Part shown: in pieces, positions 44,671 through 54,874 of the stretch | How positions within the stretch are numbered: the first letter of the stretch is position 1 | Layout of the letters: each line of letters begins with the position of its first letter | Source of the DNA: Dolichospermum sp. FACHB-1091 | GTDB taxonomy: Bacteria > Cyanobacteriota > Cyanobacteriia > Cyanobacteriales > Nostocaceae | DNA length: 64,000 nt | Assembly (NCBI RefSeq): GCF_014697585.1 | Contig: NZ_JACJSB010000003.1 | Location: forward strand, 124,001-188,000 | Reading direction: 5' to 3' | The notes under the pieces: model-generated | Databases searched by the model: none | Told to the model about the DNA's origin: nothing | Seen by the model: the letters and a program-made list of their open reading frames with translations, nothing else | Position numbers and translations under genes: made by a program

Positions 44671-45439
44671 TTAATAAATGGTTTTATTATTGTCAATAAT
44701 CGAAGACTTAAGTTCTGTCTTGGTGGTGTGTGTCCATTTATCAGTACCATATTCAACCAAGACACTCCAATTTTCCAAAGAAATATTTGAAAAATTTATG
44801 CCATCAAGTTTTCCTTTTAATCTACCAGCCATTGTTAAACATTTGAATGAATTTTCAGGAATTTCAAATCCGAGAATATCCACTTGAGATTGTTCCAATT
44901 TTTTGCAAAGCAACTCTTTAAATCTATCCTCTACAAATTGGGTGAACTCAAATTCAATCATAGGCATGGCAAGTTTTATTTCTGCCTTATTAGTTGGTGT
45001 ATTGTTATCTGGTTCATTATATAAGCAAATTGGCTCATTGTATCGTAAATGGAATTTATGTTTATCGTTTACCAGATAAATTCCTTTAAGCACTGCCTTT
45101 CCATGTGAGGCGTGCATACATAAATTAAGTTGAAAATCGACTAAGCCGGGAACTCTTTCGACAAGAGCATAGGACTTACGCACAAGTCACGGAATAATGA
45201 ACCACGTTCGCGGAGCGTCCCGTCAGGGATAGGAACGAAGAGAACGAAGAAGAGAGGGTTTGAGAGATATTTTGCGTAAGTCCTGGAGTAAACTGTTTAA
45301 CTTCAATTCTGACAATTACTCCTCTCACCCAAGCATAAATTTTTGGCAAATTCACTATCAACACAACTACTGGAGCTATTTTTGCAATTAAAGGTAAAAG
45401 AAAATTGATAATCCATTGCCACCAAGCTGAGAAATCCAT
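44671..45439 (-). pseudogene. Membrane-anchored protein gene split by a MITE
   Basis: 5' part 45439-45291 encodes MDFSAWWQWIINFLLPLIAK, then a membrane helix, KIYAWVRGVIVRIEVKQF; 3' part 45169-44671 encodes LVERVPGLVDFQLNLCMHAS, a soluble domain and LSSIIDNNKTIY-type end. Between them is a 116-bp MITE (45170-45285) with a near-perfect 5-bp duplication (GAGCA / GAGTA). Removing the element and one duplication joins the halves in one frame: ...RIEVKQF-T-LVERVPG..., about 215 residues. As it stands only two fragments (to 45176 and from 45183) can be made. No family recognised; function unknown. Confidence 0.8.
45170..45285. mobile_element. 116-bp MITE inside a gene, copy 2 (with an inserted small repeat)
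   Basis: Same ends as copy 1 at 13729 (AGGACTTACGCA / TGCGTAAGTCCT) and the same flanks GGAATAATGAACCACG and GAACGAAGAGAACGAAGA. It differs by about 23-24 extra bases (TTCGCGGAGCGTCCCGTCAG GGAT) placed at the centre, itself a small dispersed repeat. Target duplication GAGCA (45165-45169) and GAGTA (45286-45290), one mismatch. Confidence 0.85.
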
Positions 45440-45666
45440 ATTATTTATTTGCCCGAATTTTAATTAATGTTCCTAATTATAGGTAATTTTGTTAAAATTA
45501 TCAAGTATTGATTAATTAGCGTGTGTTTTTCTTTACGCTTTTTATTGCGAATAATAAAATTGCGTTTTAGAAAATTCAAGCGAGGCATTATTAGGTTTTA
45601 ATAATTTGCATGATTTAGAGAATGCTCACAATTCAAAAATAACTCCATAAAGATACAATTTTATCA

Positions 45667-45685
45667 GGTGGGCAATACCCACCTA
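45667..45685. terminator. Hairpin downstream of glmS
   Basis: AGGTGGG and CCCACCT form a 7-bp stem with a 5-base loop, 29 bases beyond the glmS stop on the minus strand. No T run; the same palindrome type is also a common dispersed repeat in these genomes. Confidence 0.45.
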
Positions 45686-45713
45686 ATTATTTGCTAAATC
45701 AGCAAAATATCAA

Positions 45714-47606
45714 TTATTCAACTGTCACAGACTTAGCTAAATTCCTTGGTTGGTCTACATCTAAACCTCGCCGCGCCGCAATATGATAAGCTAACAATTG
45801 CAACGGTATAACTGTGAGAATTGGTGAGAGAATTTCCTCCACTTCCGCAACCGGAATTAAATCATTAAATATCTCCCCCGCTTCACCATCTTTAACAGAT
45901 GTTACCCCAATTAAACGAGAATCTCTGGCTTTAGCTTCTTGAGCATTAGAAATCACTTTTTCATATACATTACCAGGAACAGCGATCGCTACTACAGGAA
46001 CTTTAGTATCTAATAACGCAATTGGTCCATGTTTCATTTCCCCCGCAGGATAACCCTCTGCATGAATATAGCTAATTTCCTTTAATTTTAAAGCTCCTTC
46101 TAAGGCAATGGGAAAATTAATTCCTCTCCCAATAAAGATAAAATCTTTCGTTTCTGAAAAATCATGTACTAAATGCTCAATATAACGTTCTTGAGTTTCT
46201 AAAATCGCTTCAATTTCCCCTGGTAATTCCCGTAACCCGGTGAGAATTTCCTCAAATCTCAAATTACTAATTTGATGACGACGATAAGCCAAATCTAAGG
46301 CCAAAGCATAAAAAGCCATCAATTGCGCTACAAAAGTTTTCGTCGCGGCTACACCAATTTCAATTCCCCCATGGGTATTGATAATATTTGCAACCATATT
46401 ACCCAAACTACTCTCCGGGCGATTCGTGATTCCTAAAAGTCGTGCTTGATACTTACCCTCTTTACCCTGTCTTCTTTCCTTTTCCATAGACAAAGCCGCC
46501 AAAGTATCAGCAGTTTCTCCCGACTGAGTTACGCCAATAGTCAGAGTATTAGCCGTTAGCGGTGATGGTGCATACCGAAATTCAGAAGCATATTGTACCT
46601 GAGTGGGAATTTTTGCCAATTGCTCTAATAAGTATTTACCCACTAGTGCAGCGTGCCAACTTGTACCACAGGCAACAATTTGAATCTGTTCTATATCTGC
46701 GTAAAATTCGTTATTTAGACCTAACTTTACTGGTGATTGATCAGTATTTTCTCTCTCTTCCGTAGAAAAATAAGCCTCTAAACAATCCCGTACTACCCCC
46801 GGTTGCTCATAGATTTCCTTGAGCATAAAATGTTTGAATCCCTGCTTTTCCACCATAATAGGATTCCAGTTCAGGGTGCGAGGATGCTTTTTCAAGCGGT
46901 GTCCAGCGAAGTTATACACCTCCACCCCTAAAGGAGTCAAACGAGCAATTTCCCCGTTTTCTAGGGGCAATACAGCGCGGGTATGGGGAACAATTGCTGG
47001 GGTATCTGAAGCACAGAAAAACTCACCTTGGCCAAAACCAATGACTAAAGGCGCTTGTTGACGAACTACAATCATTTCATCAGGGTAGTCAGCAGAAATA
47101 ACAGCGATCGCATAAGCTCCCTCTAACTTACTTACAGCTTTACGCACTGCATCTAAAAATACAGAAGCAGAAACTTGATTATCAGAAGAATGCTTTAAAC
47201 ATTCAGCAATCAAATGGGGAATTACTTCTGTATCTGTTTCCGAACGGAATGTGTGACCTAAAGCTTTTAAATGTTCTCGTAACTCTCGGTAATTCTCAAT
47301 AATACCATTTTGCACTACTGCTACCCGCAAATCTGTATCTAAATGAGGATGAGCATTGTACTCTTCTGGTTTACCATGAGTTGCCCAGCGAGTGTGACCA
47401 ATACCAATTTGGGCAGGATTTTCGATTTGTTCTAGTTTAGAACGCAAGTTGAGTAATTTACCCTTAGCCCGCACACAATGCACGTCACCTTCCAAAATAG
47501 TGGCAATTCCTGCCGAGTCGTAACCCCTATATTCTAACTTCTCCAGACCAGCCAGTAAAATATTTGTCGCTGCCTGAGTGCCTATATATCCAACTATTCC
47601 ACACAT
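45714..47606 (-). CDS. glmS: Glutamine-fructose-6-phosphate aminotransferase
   Basis: 630 residues. Makes glucosamine-6-phosphate, the first step to peptidoglycan precursors. N-terminal glutaminase with catalytic Cys2 (MCGIVGYIG), GHTRWATHGKP (~71-81); two SIS sugar-isomerase domains, with CGTSWHAALVGKYLLEQL and GVTQSGETADTL (~360-371), then FIGRGINFPIALEGALKLKE ISYIHAEGYPAGE (~483-515) and C-terminal KSVTVE. Start at 47606 is required by Cys2. Cytoplasmic. The 5' region has a GGTAATG array at 47694-47742. A glmS ribozyme was not seen. Confidence 0.96.
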   Translation of the reverse strand: MCGIVGYIGTQAATNILLAGLEKLEYRGYDSAGIATILEGDVHCVRAKGKLLNLRSKLEQIENPAQIGIGHTRWATHGKPEEYNAHPHLDTDLRVAVVQNGIIENYRELREHLKALGHTFRSETDTEVIPHLIAECLKHSSDNQVSASVFLDAVRKAVSKLEGAYAIAVISADYPDEMIVVRQQAPLVIGFGQGEFFCASDTPAIVPHTRAVLPLENGEIARLTPLGVEVYNFAGHRLKKHPRTLNWNPIMVEKQGFKHFMLKEIYEQPGVVRDCLEAYFSTEERENTDQSPVKLGLNNEFYADIEQIQIVACGTSWHAALVGKYLLEQLAKIPTQVQYASEFRYAPSPLTANTLTIGVTQSGETADTLAALSMEKERRQGKEGKYQARLLGITNRPESSLGNMVANIINTHGGIEIGVAATKTFVAQLMAFYALALDLAYRRHQISNLRFEEILTGLRELPGEIEAILETQERYIEHLVHDFSETKDFIFIGRGINFPIALEGALKLKEISYIHAEGYPAGEMKHGPIALLDTKVPVVAIAVPGNVYEKVISNAQEAKARDSRLIGVTSVKDGEAGEIFNDLIPVAEVEEILSPILTVIPLQLLAYHIAARRGLDVDQPRNLAKSVTVE

Positions 47607-47693
47607 TGCTTAAACCACTCCAATTACAGGATGATTAAATTTTAAGTATAGTTGCTGGGATAGTTCAGCCACTTTAGCAGATAAAAGCAAATT

Positions 47694-47742
47694 GGTAATG
47701 GGTAATGGGTAATGGGTAATGGGTAATGGGTAATGGGTAATG
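47694..47742. repeat. GGTAATG heptamer array (7 copies)
   Basis: Seven perfect tandem GGTAATG units plus a partial eighth (GGTAATT). STRR type; lies 88 bases upstream of the glmS start, within the gap to psaC. Confidence 0.95.
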
Positions 47743-47897
47743 GGTAATTCACCTTTTACAACGGACAACGGACCACTGACCACTCACAAAGAACAACAAA
47801 AATGTTGAGGAATGAGGGAAGAATCTCAATATTTCCCCCTTCTCACTCCCCAACACTAAATTACCAAGAATTTAGAAATTGTAGAAATTTGCAATTC

Positions 47898-48613
<716 letters not shown>

Positions 48614-48967
48614 ATGGAGCTAAATTTCTTACCCACAGAGGTAATTTTAACACATCCGCGTCAATCTCTTGGTAAATTACAGCTTGATTGGACACCTCAA
48701 CCGGGAAATTATTTAGATTTTGCTGGGAAAACCTACGCAGTCTTAGAGCGTTGTCATAGATACCAGCTTCAAGGTGGACGCTATATATTAAACAATATCG
48801 CTATTTACGTACAAATAGCCCAAAGGCCAGAGGAAAAAACTTTAGTAGAGGGACGTTGGGTTATTGGTGATGCTACTTGTAACTATAATGCTCTTTCGGA
48901 AATTATTCGTTGTGCAGTTAACCCAGCAGGACCCTGTAAGTCCTGCCGTTTTTATGAAAGTCATTAG
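48614..48967 (+). CDS. DUF6464 family protein
   Basis: 117 residues. Cyanobacterial conserved protein: opening MELNFLPTEVILTHPRQSLG KLQLDW, then PGNYLDFAGKTYAVLERCHR YQLQGGRYILNNIAIYVQI and a Cys-containing end with CAVNPAGPCKSCRFYE, the usual DUF6464 termination. The three closely placed Cys (CAVN...CKSC) could bind a metal, but this is inference. Soluble, no signal. Followed directly by heptamer repeats and the fmt 3' end (convergent). Confidence 0.7.
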   Translation: MELNFLPTEVILTHPRQSLGKLQLDWTPQPGNYLDFAGKTYAVLERCHRYQLQGGRYILNNIAIYVQIAQRPEEKTLVEGRWVIGDATCNYNALSEIIRCAVNPAGPCKSCRFYESH

Positions 48968-49006
48968 TCCATTACCCATTACCAATTACCAGTTACCAAT
49001 TACCCA

Positions 49007-50005
49007 TTACCCATTACCCATTACCTCACCCACTGTCAACCGAGTTCCATTGACAAAATCCCATCCTGACTGAGGCCGCTTACCCATTAACTGTACTTCT
49101 CGCAATAGCAATAAACCCTGACCCGTTTGGATAATTGCCCCTACTCCTTTAATAATATTAACTACTTCTCCTTCTTTTCCTGATACCATTGATTTAGATA
49201 TCTTGTGTATTTTTTCTTGCAACTGCTCTGGTAATTCTTGAATATAGGCAATGTCTAGGGGAACACTAGCAGTGATTTTAAATGGTTGATTGCGAAAAAC
49301 AGTAGTACAATTAGGATAGAAACCGCGAATTTGATTGTGTAATTGGATAGCACTTCGTCCCCAGTCTAAATTATAATCAGGCTTTTGAATCAAAGATGCG
49401 TAAGTAGCACGGCTATGATCTTGGGGAATAGGTTGAATTTCCTGACGTTCCAGTTTATATAGGGTTTCTATTAGTAAATCTGAACCAATAATAGCCAATT
49501 TTTCCCCTAAGATCTGAGCATTGTCTAGTAATTGAATGTCTGTAGTAGCTTTTAGAATCATATCCCCTGTATCCATCCCTTTATCCATTAAAATGGTTGT
49601 AATTCCCGTTTCTTTTTCTCCGTGATATAAACTCCATTGAATTGGTGCCGCCCCCCGATATTGAGGTAGAATTGAACCATGTACATTAATGCAACCGAGC
49701 TTTGGCATATCTAATATCTTCTTAGACAAAATTTGACCGTAAGCAATAACTACAAATACATCAGCTTCCATTTGTTTGAGTTGTGTTAAGGTTTCCACAT
49801 CTTTTTTCACCCTCTCAGGTTGCCAAACTGGAATATGATGATCTGTAGCGTAAGTTTTCACAGGTGAAGGTGTTAATTTATTCCCACGCTCTCGACGTTT
49901 ATCCGGTTGAGTGACAACGGCTAATACTTGGAAATCACTATTTAATAAAAGTTTTTCCAAGGTGGGAACTGCAAAATCAGGAGTGCCAAAAAATACTACT
50001 TTCAT
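49007..50005 (-). CDS. fmt: Methionyl-tRNA formyltransferase
   Basis: 332 residues. Formylates initiator methionyl-tRNA. Signature: [20 protein letters not shown], catalytic region with N107-H109-S111 in [20 protein letters not shown] and Asp145 in [11 protein letters not shown]-terminal domain ends in [20 protein letters not shown]. The last residues and the stop codon are encoded by ATGGGTA-type heptamers continuing past the gene, so the natural end may have been altered by the array. Convergent with the DUF6464 gene, 39 bases away. Confidence 0.94.
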   Translation of the reverse strand: MKVVFFGTPDFAVPTLEKLLLNSDFQVLAVVTQPDKRRERGNKLTPSPVKTYATDHHIPVWQPERVKKDVETLTQLKQMEADVFVVIAYGQILSKKILDMPKLGCINVHGSILPQYRGAAPIQWSLYHGEKETGITTILMDKGMDTGDMILKATTDIQLLDNAQILGEKLAIIGSDLLIETLYKLERQEIQPIPQDHSRATYASLIQKPDYNLDWGRSAIQLHNQIRGFYPNCTTVFRNQPFKITASVPLDIAYIQELPEQLQEKIHKISKSMVSGKEGEVVNIIKGVGAIIQTGQGLLLLREVQLMGKRPQSGWDFVNGTRLTVGEVMGNG

Positions 50006-50817
50006 TAGTTATTAATTATTAATCACGAGTCATAAGTCATTAATCAATATTAGGTGTGTTCCCCATTGTTGACAACTGCAAAATCTAAATATCAATGAAA
50101 TTATCTCTGCCACGAAATTTAATTACAGAATTTTTCCCGGCAGGATATGAATTTTCAAGGTTTCATGGTATAGTGTCTACTATTAGTCCAGTGAAAATGA
50201 CCGAAATTAACTATGATGTCAAGTCAATTAGTTAAGTGATGCTAACCACCGACTTGGCTATGGAGCAAAAGCAAGCTAGAGGAAGCGTCTCCTAAATCCT
50301 ACAGGCCGCGCTAACGCAAAGTGTCTCAAAGAGAAGTTATCGCTAATTGCATCTACTATTGACAAGTTTTGTGTGTCTAACTGTGTCCTTCACCTGACCA
50401 TTTATCTACTAAATCAAAATTATTCGATCACTACCCACGTTTCAAATAAACTGCGTTGGCTTCATCCTATAATTTACTAATTACACCAGTAAATTGTCAG
50501 GTTGAGTGTTTGCACTTGAGCATATTTATTTATTATTGACTGTGCATCAATAATAACTTCCTTACAGCATATTGCAAACCAGGTACGAGTTTGAATCACA
50601 AAGCCTTTGATAGCTGAAAGCTGCTGTATGTATATTATATTAGAGATTATGAGGGGTGAATGGTGACACTAAAACTTTTGTAAAGCCTTGTAACATTTGC
50701 ATAAATTATCCTGTAAAAGCTTTTGCTTTATTGATATATATATTATATAGTCATAGCTTTTATCATTCCTGTATAAATACTGCCCGCACTTAGCAACTGC
50801 CTCCAGAGAGTCTCATC
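50006..50817. other. Gene-free region upstream of secreted protein gene
   Basis: 812 bases. Holds a small dispersed repeat near 50282-50335 (GAAGCGTCTCCTAAATCC, GCGCTAACGCAAAGTGTC), and AT-rich promoter-like DNA near 50700-50810 (TGTATAAATACTGCCC). A 46-codon ATG frame at 50095-50235 has no ribosome site and no recognisable similarity. No RNA gene identified. Confidence 0.45.
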
Positions 50818-52071
50818 ATGCTTAAATCACTTTTGGTGTTAGGATGGTTCCGTGTTAAACCATTTATCAAGTACATTGCTATTACTATTGTAATTTCAAC
50901 CTTTGTAGGAATGTCTCTTCATGGTACTTTAGCTAAACAATCCCAAGTAGCAAATACCAATTCAGGAAATGACAAATCTGATGCCCAAGGGAAAATAAAT
51001 TTACAATTTGCTCAAGTCAATTCTCAGACAGGAAAAATATCTATTGGGGAAGGAATACAGTCATTATCAACCAATAAAGTAATCACGAAAGCAAAAACAG
51101 AGAACCAGCAAACCGGGAATAATCCTGTTGAGGGAACTGTACCATCAGTTGATGCTGTAGAAGCTCAAGAACAAATATCCACTCATCAAGTTAATTTAAG
51201 TCAAAAATTAAAGAACACAAAGGAAGAAGCTGAGTTTAATTCTCTAGAGAATAAGGGTTCTGAATCAGAAGTATTAGCAACATCAACAGTTATACCTGGA
51301 GGGAATAAATTACAACTAGATGAAACCGGAGAAATACCCGTAATTGAGGGGATAAATGAGTCAGAAATAACACATAATGATCCCATAGGTAGCCCCCATC
51401 CCATACCTTGGAAATGGATTATGGCAACTCAGGAAGCGATTGGTGGTAGAGGTGTTTCTGGTGTCAGATATTACCGCAGCTTACCAGTAATGTCACCTGA
51501 TGGCAAATATGCGATTTATAGCCGGGTGCAAATGGAAGTGAAGCCAGAAATGCACAATAGCAGAGTTAAGAGCGTGTTGTTTATGGAAGATAGACAAACT
51601 AAGAAGTTGCGGGTGATGATATCAACCGATAAGGAGATTGATCCTTTATTAAATAAAGAGGCAAGTTTGTCTGAAAAAGCTGATAATGATGGTAAAATCG
51701 GGGTATTAGTGCCTGTTAGTTGGTCTGAAAAAGGCGATCGCTTTCTAGCACGTAAATTTGTGGCTATTTTCAACACAGCAGATGCTACGGATCAGGCTGT
51801 AATTTGGAATCGTCAACAAAATAATATCAATGTAGTTAATCCTGTGCAATCAGAAGATGACCACGAAAAAATAGCCATTTTGTTGGGTTGGAGTAAAAAG
51901 CAACCTAACAATGTTTTATTTCGTGCGGGTGAACTAGGGGAAGAAAATTGGCCTTTGGTGCAAGTGGCTAATGATGGGAAAACCGTAGATATTTCAGCAG
52001 AGGAAGACCAGCCGATAACCTTTGGTGAAAAAACTAGAATTTGGGCTGATCCACAGGTTGCATCTCGATAA
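50818..52071 (+). CDS. Secreted cyanobacterial protein of unknown function
   Basis: 417 residues. N-terminal signal-anchor helix about 15-36 (FIKYIAITIVISTFVGMSLH GTLA) after a basic start, then a low-complexity, Asn/Ser/Glu-rich stretch to about 190. A folded C-terminal domain (about 190-415) begins HPIPWKWIMATQEAIGGRG, with RSLPVMSPDGKYAIYSRVQM, KSVLFMEDRQTKKLRVMIS, WSEKGDRFLARKFVAIF and VIWNRQQNNINVV: a beta-propeller-like pattern of short strand repeats. No catalytic motif seen. The domain recurs in cyanobacteria, but I cannot name it. Likely periplasmic. Confidence 0.65.
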   Translation: MLKSLLVLGWFRVKPFIKYIAITIVISTFVGMSLHGTLAKQSQVANTNSGNDKSDAQGKINLQFAQVNSQTGKISIGEGIQSLSTNKVITKAKTENQQTGNNPVEGTVPSVDAVEAQEQISTHQVNLSQKLKNTKEEAEFNSLENKGSESEVLATSTVIPGGNKLQLDETGEIPVIEGINESEITHNDPIGSPHPIPWKWIMATQEAIGGRGVSGVRYYRSLPVMSPDGKYAIYSRVQMEVKPEMHNSRVKSVLFMEDRQTKKLRVMISTDKEIDPLLNKEASLSEKADNDGKIGVLVPVSWSEKGDRFLARKFVAIFNTADATDQAVIWNRQQNNINVVNPVQSEDDHEKIAILLGWSKKQPNNVLFRAGELGEENWPLVQVANDGKTVDISAEEDQPITFGEKTRIWADPQVASR

Positions 52072-52097
52072 TTGATCAATCTCAATCACTAAATTAT

Positions 52098-52213
52098 TTG
52101 GCGTTGCTGAATTGGGGTATGAAATTGAAAAATCAAAAAAATGAAACTCTTACCCTTTGAGAATGGAGCGCCTCTGCGTGAAATAAAATCATACTCTTAA
52201 TCAGCAACGCCAA
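52098..52213. repeat. 116-bp inverted-repeat element (TTGGCGTTGCTGA ends)
   Basis: Left TTGGCGTTGCTGAATT, right AATCAGCAACGCCAA; the terminal 13 bases are perfect inverted copies. Centre includes GAGCGCCTCTGCGTGAAATA. No coding capacity; MITE-like, with no convincing target duplication. Confidence 0.7.
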
Positions 52214-52234
52214 TTACTTCATAGTCGCGTCACA

Positions 52235-52304
52235 ACAATACATAAGCCAATTTTCCAAAAATAGGTTTGAAACCCAATAAAATTCTTACCAGATTAACAG
52301 GGTT
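52235..52304 (+). repeat. Dispersed ~70-bp repeat, copy B
   Basis: CATAAGCCAATTTTCCAAAA ATAGGTTTGAAACCCAATAA AATTCTTACCAGATTAACAG GGTTT; related to copies at 32599 and 59771. Confidence 0.7.
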
Positions 52305-52362
52305 TCAGGATGTTGGCCAAGGTATTGTCACAAGTAAGGCTATTTTCTAGACAAACGACAAA

Positions 52363-52671
52363 CTATAAAAGTAAAATATCAGTGTTTTCTAACTGGGTCT
52401 CATCGAGAGTTTCCTTAACCCGACGGATTGGTAAATTAGCGATTAAAGCCGTTGTTCGTTGATTGCTTTCTAAGGAAAACTCCAAACCGTCTGTTTCTAT
52501 TTCCACATAGCGACAAACGATTTCCAGAATTTCCTGCCGCATTTTTTCCAAAGTCTGGGGGTTCAAGTCAGCACGGTCATGGGAGATAACAAATTGCAAA
52601 CGACGTTTAACGTCATTGCGACTGTTATCGGGACTACGAACAAAAAGTTTTTCTAAAATTTCAAGAATCAT
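52363..52671 (-). CDS. minE: Cell division topological specificity factor MinE
   Basis: 102 residues from ATG 52671 ([20 protein letters not shown]), the conserved N-terminus; the longer frame to 52737 only overlaps minD's end. MinE activates MinD ATPase and drives the Min oscillation that keeps division at mid-cell. The membrane-targeting/MinD-binding helix [20 protein letters not shown] is visible, then the dimer domain ([20 protein letters not shown]). Third gene of minC-minD-minE, 48 bases after minD. Confidence 0.93.
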   Translation of the reverse strand: MILEILEKLFVRSPDNSRNDVKRRLQFVISHDRADLNPQTLEKMRQEILEIVCRYVEIETDGLEFSLESNQRTTALIANLPIRRVKETLDETQLENTDILLL

Positions 52672-52718
52672 TGCTGGTATGTGTAAGGCACGAGAAACTG
52701 GGAAGTTAGGGAAGTTAA

Positions 52719-53525
52719 TTAAACAAGTTTTGACCAAAACATCTTTCTCAAGCGGGAAAAGATGTTTTTACTAGATGAGTCAAGCTCAAGAAATTCCACA
52801 GTTTCCCCTTGCAATCTCCGAGCAATGTTCTCAAAAGCTGTGGCCGCCAAAGATGGTGTATCAGATAATACTAAAGGTTCGCCACGGTTGGTAGAGACAA
52901 TCACACGCTCATCGTCGGGTATTACTCCTATTATAGGGATAGCTAGAAGTTCCTGAACATCTTGTACAGACATCATATCATTTGCTTGTACCATTGCCGG
53001 TCTAATCCGGTTAACTATTAAGTTAATCTTTTTCACACCTTGTGCTTCAAGTAATCCCACTACACGATCAGCATCACGAACGGCGGAAATTTCGGGAGTA
53101 GTGACAATAAGAGCCTCCTTTGCTGGAGCAGTAGCATTTTTAAATCCCATTTCAATCCCTGCTGGGCAGTCAATCATCACATACTCGTACTTTTGAGACA
53201 GTGCATTTACCAATAATTTCATTTGATCAGGTGTCACCGCTTCTTTATTACGATGTTGGGCCGCTGGGAGGAGTACCAAATTAGGTTGTCGCTTATCTTT
53301 AACCAAGGCTTGTTCTAAACGACATTCTCTAGCTAAGACCTCCACTGCTGTATAAACGATGCGATTTTCTAATCCTAGTAGTAAATCTAAATTTCTCAGA
53401 CCAAAATCCGCATCAATTAAGGCTACTTGCTTGCCTATTTTGGCTAAGGCCATGCCCAAATTAGCTGAAACTGTGGTTTTACCCACTCCTCCCTTACCGG
53501 AGGTAATGACAATAATGCGACTCAT
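52719..53525 (-). CDS. minD: Septum site-determining ATPase MinD
   Basis: 268 residues. Deviant Walker [11 protein letters not shown] at 9-18, switch II region [11 protein letters not shown] (~117-127) and a C-terminal amphipathic membrane helix ([14 protein letters not shown]) for reversible membrane binding. MinD recruits MinC and oscillates with MinE. Start ATG 53525 ([10 protein letters not shown]). In the middle of minCDE, 112 bases after minC. All catalytic features intact. Confidence 0.95.
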   Translation of the reverse strand: MSRIIVITSGKGGVGKTTVSANLGMALAKIGKQVALIDADFGLRNLDLLLGLENRIVYTAVEVLARECRLEQALVKDKRQPNLVLLPAAQHRNKEAVTPDQMKLLVNALSQKYEYVMIDCPAGIEMGFKNATAPAKEALIVTTPEISAVRDADRVVGLLEAQGVKKINLIVNRIRPAMVQANDMMSVQDVQELLAIPIIGVIPDDERVIVSTNRGEPLVLSDTPSLAATAFENIARRLQGETVEFLELDSSSKNIFSRLRKMFWSKLV

Positions 53526-53637
53526 GATAATGCTGTATAAAATTCAGAAACAGTAAAATATTTAGAGCTTTTGATTGATTTTAATTAAGTCACCTGACGA
53601 AATTAATTACATACAGATTCTTGACTAGGTAATAATT

Positions 53638-54825
53638 TTAGCTCAGATTTTGTGTAATTAATCGCGTCCGACTATTTAATTGACTGCGAGAAAAATCAGC
53701 GGCTTTAACAATGCGAATTCCTTCATCTGTAATATGTGCAACTTCGGGCAAGAAATTAGTTAGGGATTTTTCTGGCGCTCTTGCGACAGCATCAGCGATT
53801 CGCAATTGGGTCGGTTCCATTTGCAAAGCCATGATCAGAGATTCCTGATTACCTCCAGCCCCAGCATGGGCAACTCCCCGCAATCGTCCCCAAACTAGAA
53901 TATCCCCATCTGCAATTATGATACCACTGGGATTGACATCCCCCAGGATAATTACTGTACCGGCATGACGAATTTCCACACCTGATCTGACTGTCATTTG
54001 CAGATAAAGAGCATCTGCCAGTGGGGTAGGGGTAGTTTGAAAATCGGCACTCAGGGGTGTTTCTATTTGGATTTGCTCTACGGAGTAACCCAGGGTGCAA
54101 GCAACGATCGCCGTTTGTCTCCGACTGGTGGCTACGGATTTTAGTTGTATTTGATATGTGTTTAAAGTTTCTGCCAAATCCTGCAGTTGTCTGTTATCTA
54201 ACAACCTATCTTTAGCTACCAGATGCAGAGCTGTGTTTGGCTTTCGTAAGCGATCGCCTGCATTTAAACGCTGTTTCATTTGTTGCCAAATCTCCCACCA
54301 ACTAAATTCTGATGGTGGTACTTGAGATTCACTGGGCAAAATTAATAATAGACGCTCTCCTTGAGTTTTCAACTGAACTTGAATATTTTGATCTGCTTTC
54401 TGTAGCTGATAATTTAAGTCCTCATCTGTTAAATCAGACAAAATAGAACCAGATTCCATAAAATTAGGAATATTAGATTGTGATAGCCTGTGTGGTGTAG
54501 CCATATTCTCAGTAGCAGAATTACCTTGAAAATAGGCAACAACAGATTTCGACTCAGCATTCTGGAGTATAGAACTAGATTCTGCCTGATCAGCAAAATC
54601 TCTATGTATCTCGCCAGAATTAGAATTATTTACCCCTTGATCAACCTCATGATCAATTGACTCTGAAGCAGGAACTTCAGAGTTCATTTCATTAGGTTTA
54701 GCAAAATCTGTATGTATCTCGCCAGAATTAGAATTATTTACCCCTTGATCAACCTCATGATCAATTGACTCTGAAGTAGGAACTTCAGAGTTCATTTCAT
54801 TAGGTTTAGCAGAATCAGAAGTCAT
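53638..54825 (-). CDS. minC: Septum site-determining protein MinC with duplicated N-terminal tail
   Basis: 395 residues, long for MinC. MinC inhibits FtsZ away from mid-cell. The C-terminal beta-helix domain (about 280-380) has the signature HAGTVIILGDVNPSGIIIAD GDILVWGRLRGVAHAGAGGN. The central region (about 150-265) fits the MinC N-domain. Before it, residues 6-41 and 42-77 are two nearly identical 36-residue copies (AKPNEMNSEVP-SESIDHEVD QG...), produced by a 108-bp DNA duplication. This acidic tail is probably disordered. Start of the minCDE operon. Confidence 0.88.
   Translation of the reverse strand: MTSDSAKPNEMNSEVPTSESIDHEVDQGVNNSNSGEIHTDFAKPNEMNSEVPASESIDHEVDQGVNNSNSGEIHRDFADQAESSSILQNAESKSVVAYFQGNSATENMATPHRLSQSNIPNFMESGSILSDLTDEDLNYQLQKADQNIQVQLKTQGERLLLILPSESQVPPSEFSWWEIWQQMKQRLNAGDRLRKPNTALHLVAKDRLLDNRQLQDLAETLNTYQIQLKSVATSRRQTAIVACTLGYSVEQIQIETPLSADFQTTPTPLADALYLQMTVRSGVEIRHAGTVIILGDVNPSGIIIADGDILVWGRLRGVAHAGAGGNQESLIMALQMEPTQLRIADAVARAPEKSLTNFLPEVAHITDEGIRIVKAADFSRSQLNSRTRLITQNLS
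54593..54808 (-). repeat. 108-bp tandem duplication inside minC
   Basis: Copies 54593-54700 and 54701-54808 differ at only about two bases (CTCTATG/CTGTATG region and one GAAGCAGG/GAAGTAGG), in frame with minC. Unit length 108 = 36 codons. Confidence 0.95.
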
Positions 54826-54874
54826 GCAATACTAACCAAAATATACCAACATTGAGATTTAAAATTGATAATTG

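Noticed and set aside
47607-47897. glmS ribozyme upstream of glmS
   Set aside because: The leader is short and consists of AT-rich DNA and heptamers; nothing resembling the conserved ribozyme core.
50095-50235. 46-codon ATG frame
   Set aside because: No ribosome site and no recognisable similarity; could be chance in AT-rich DNA.
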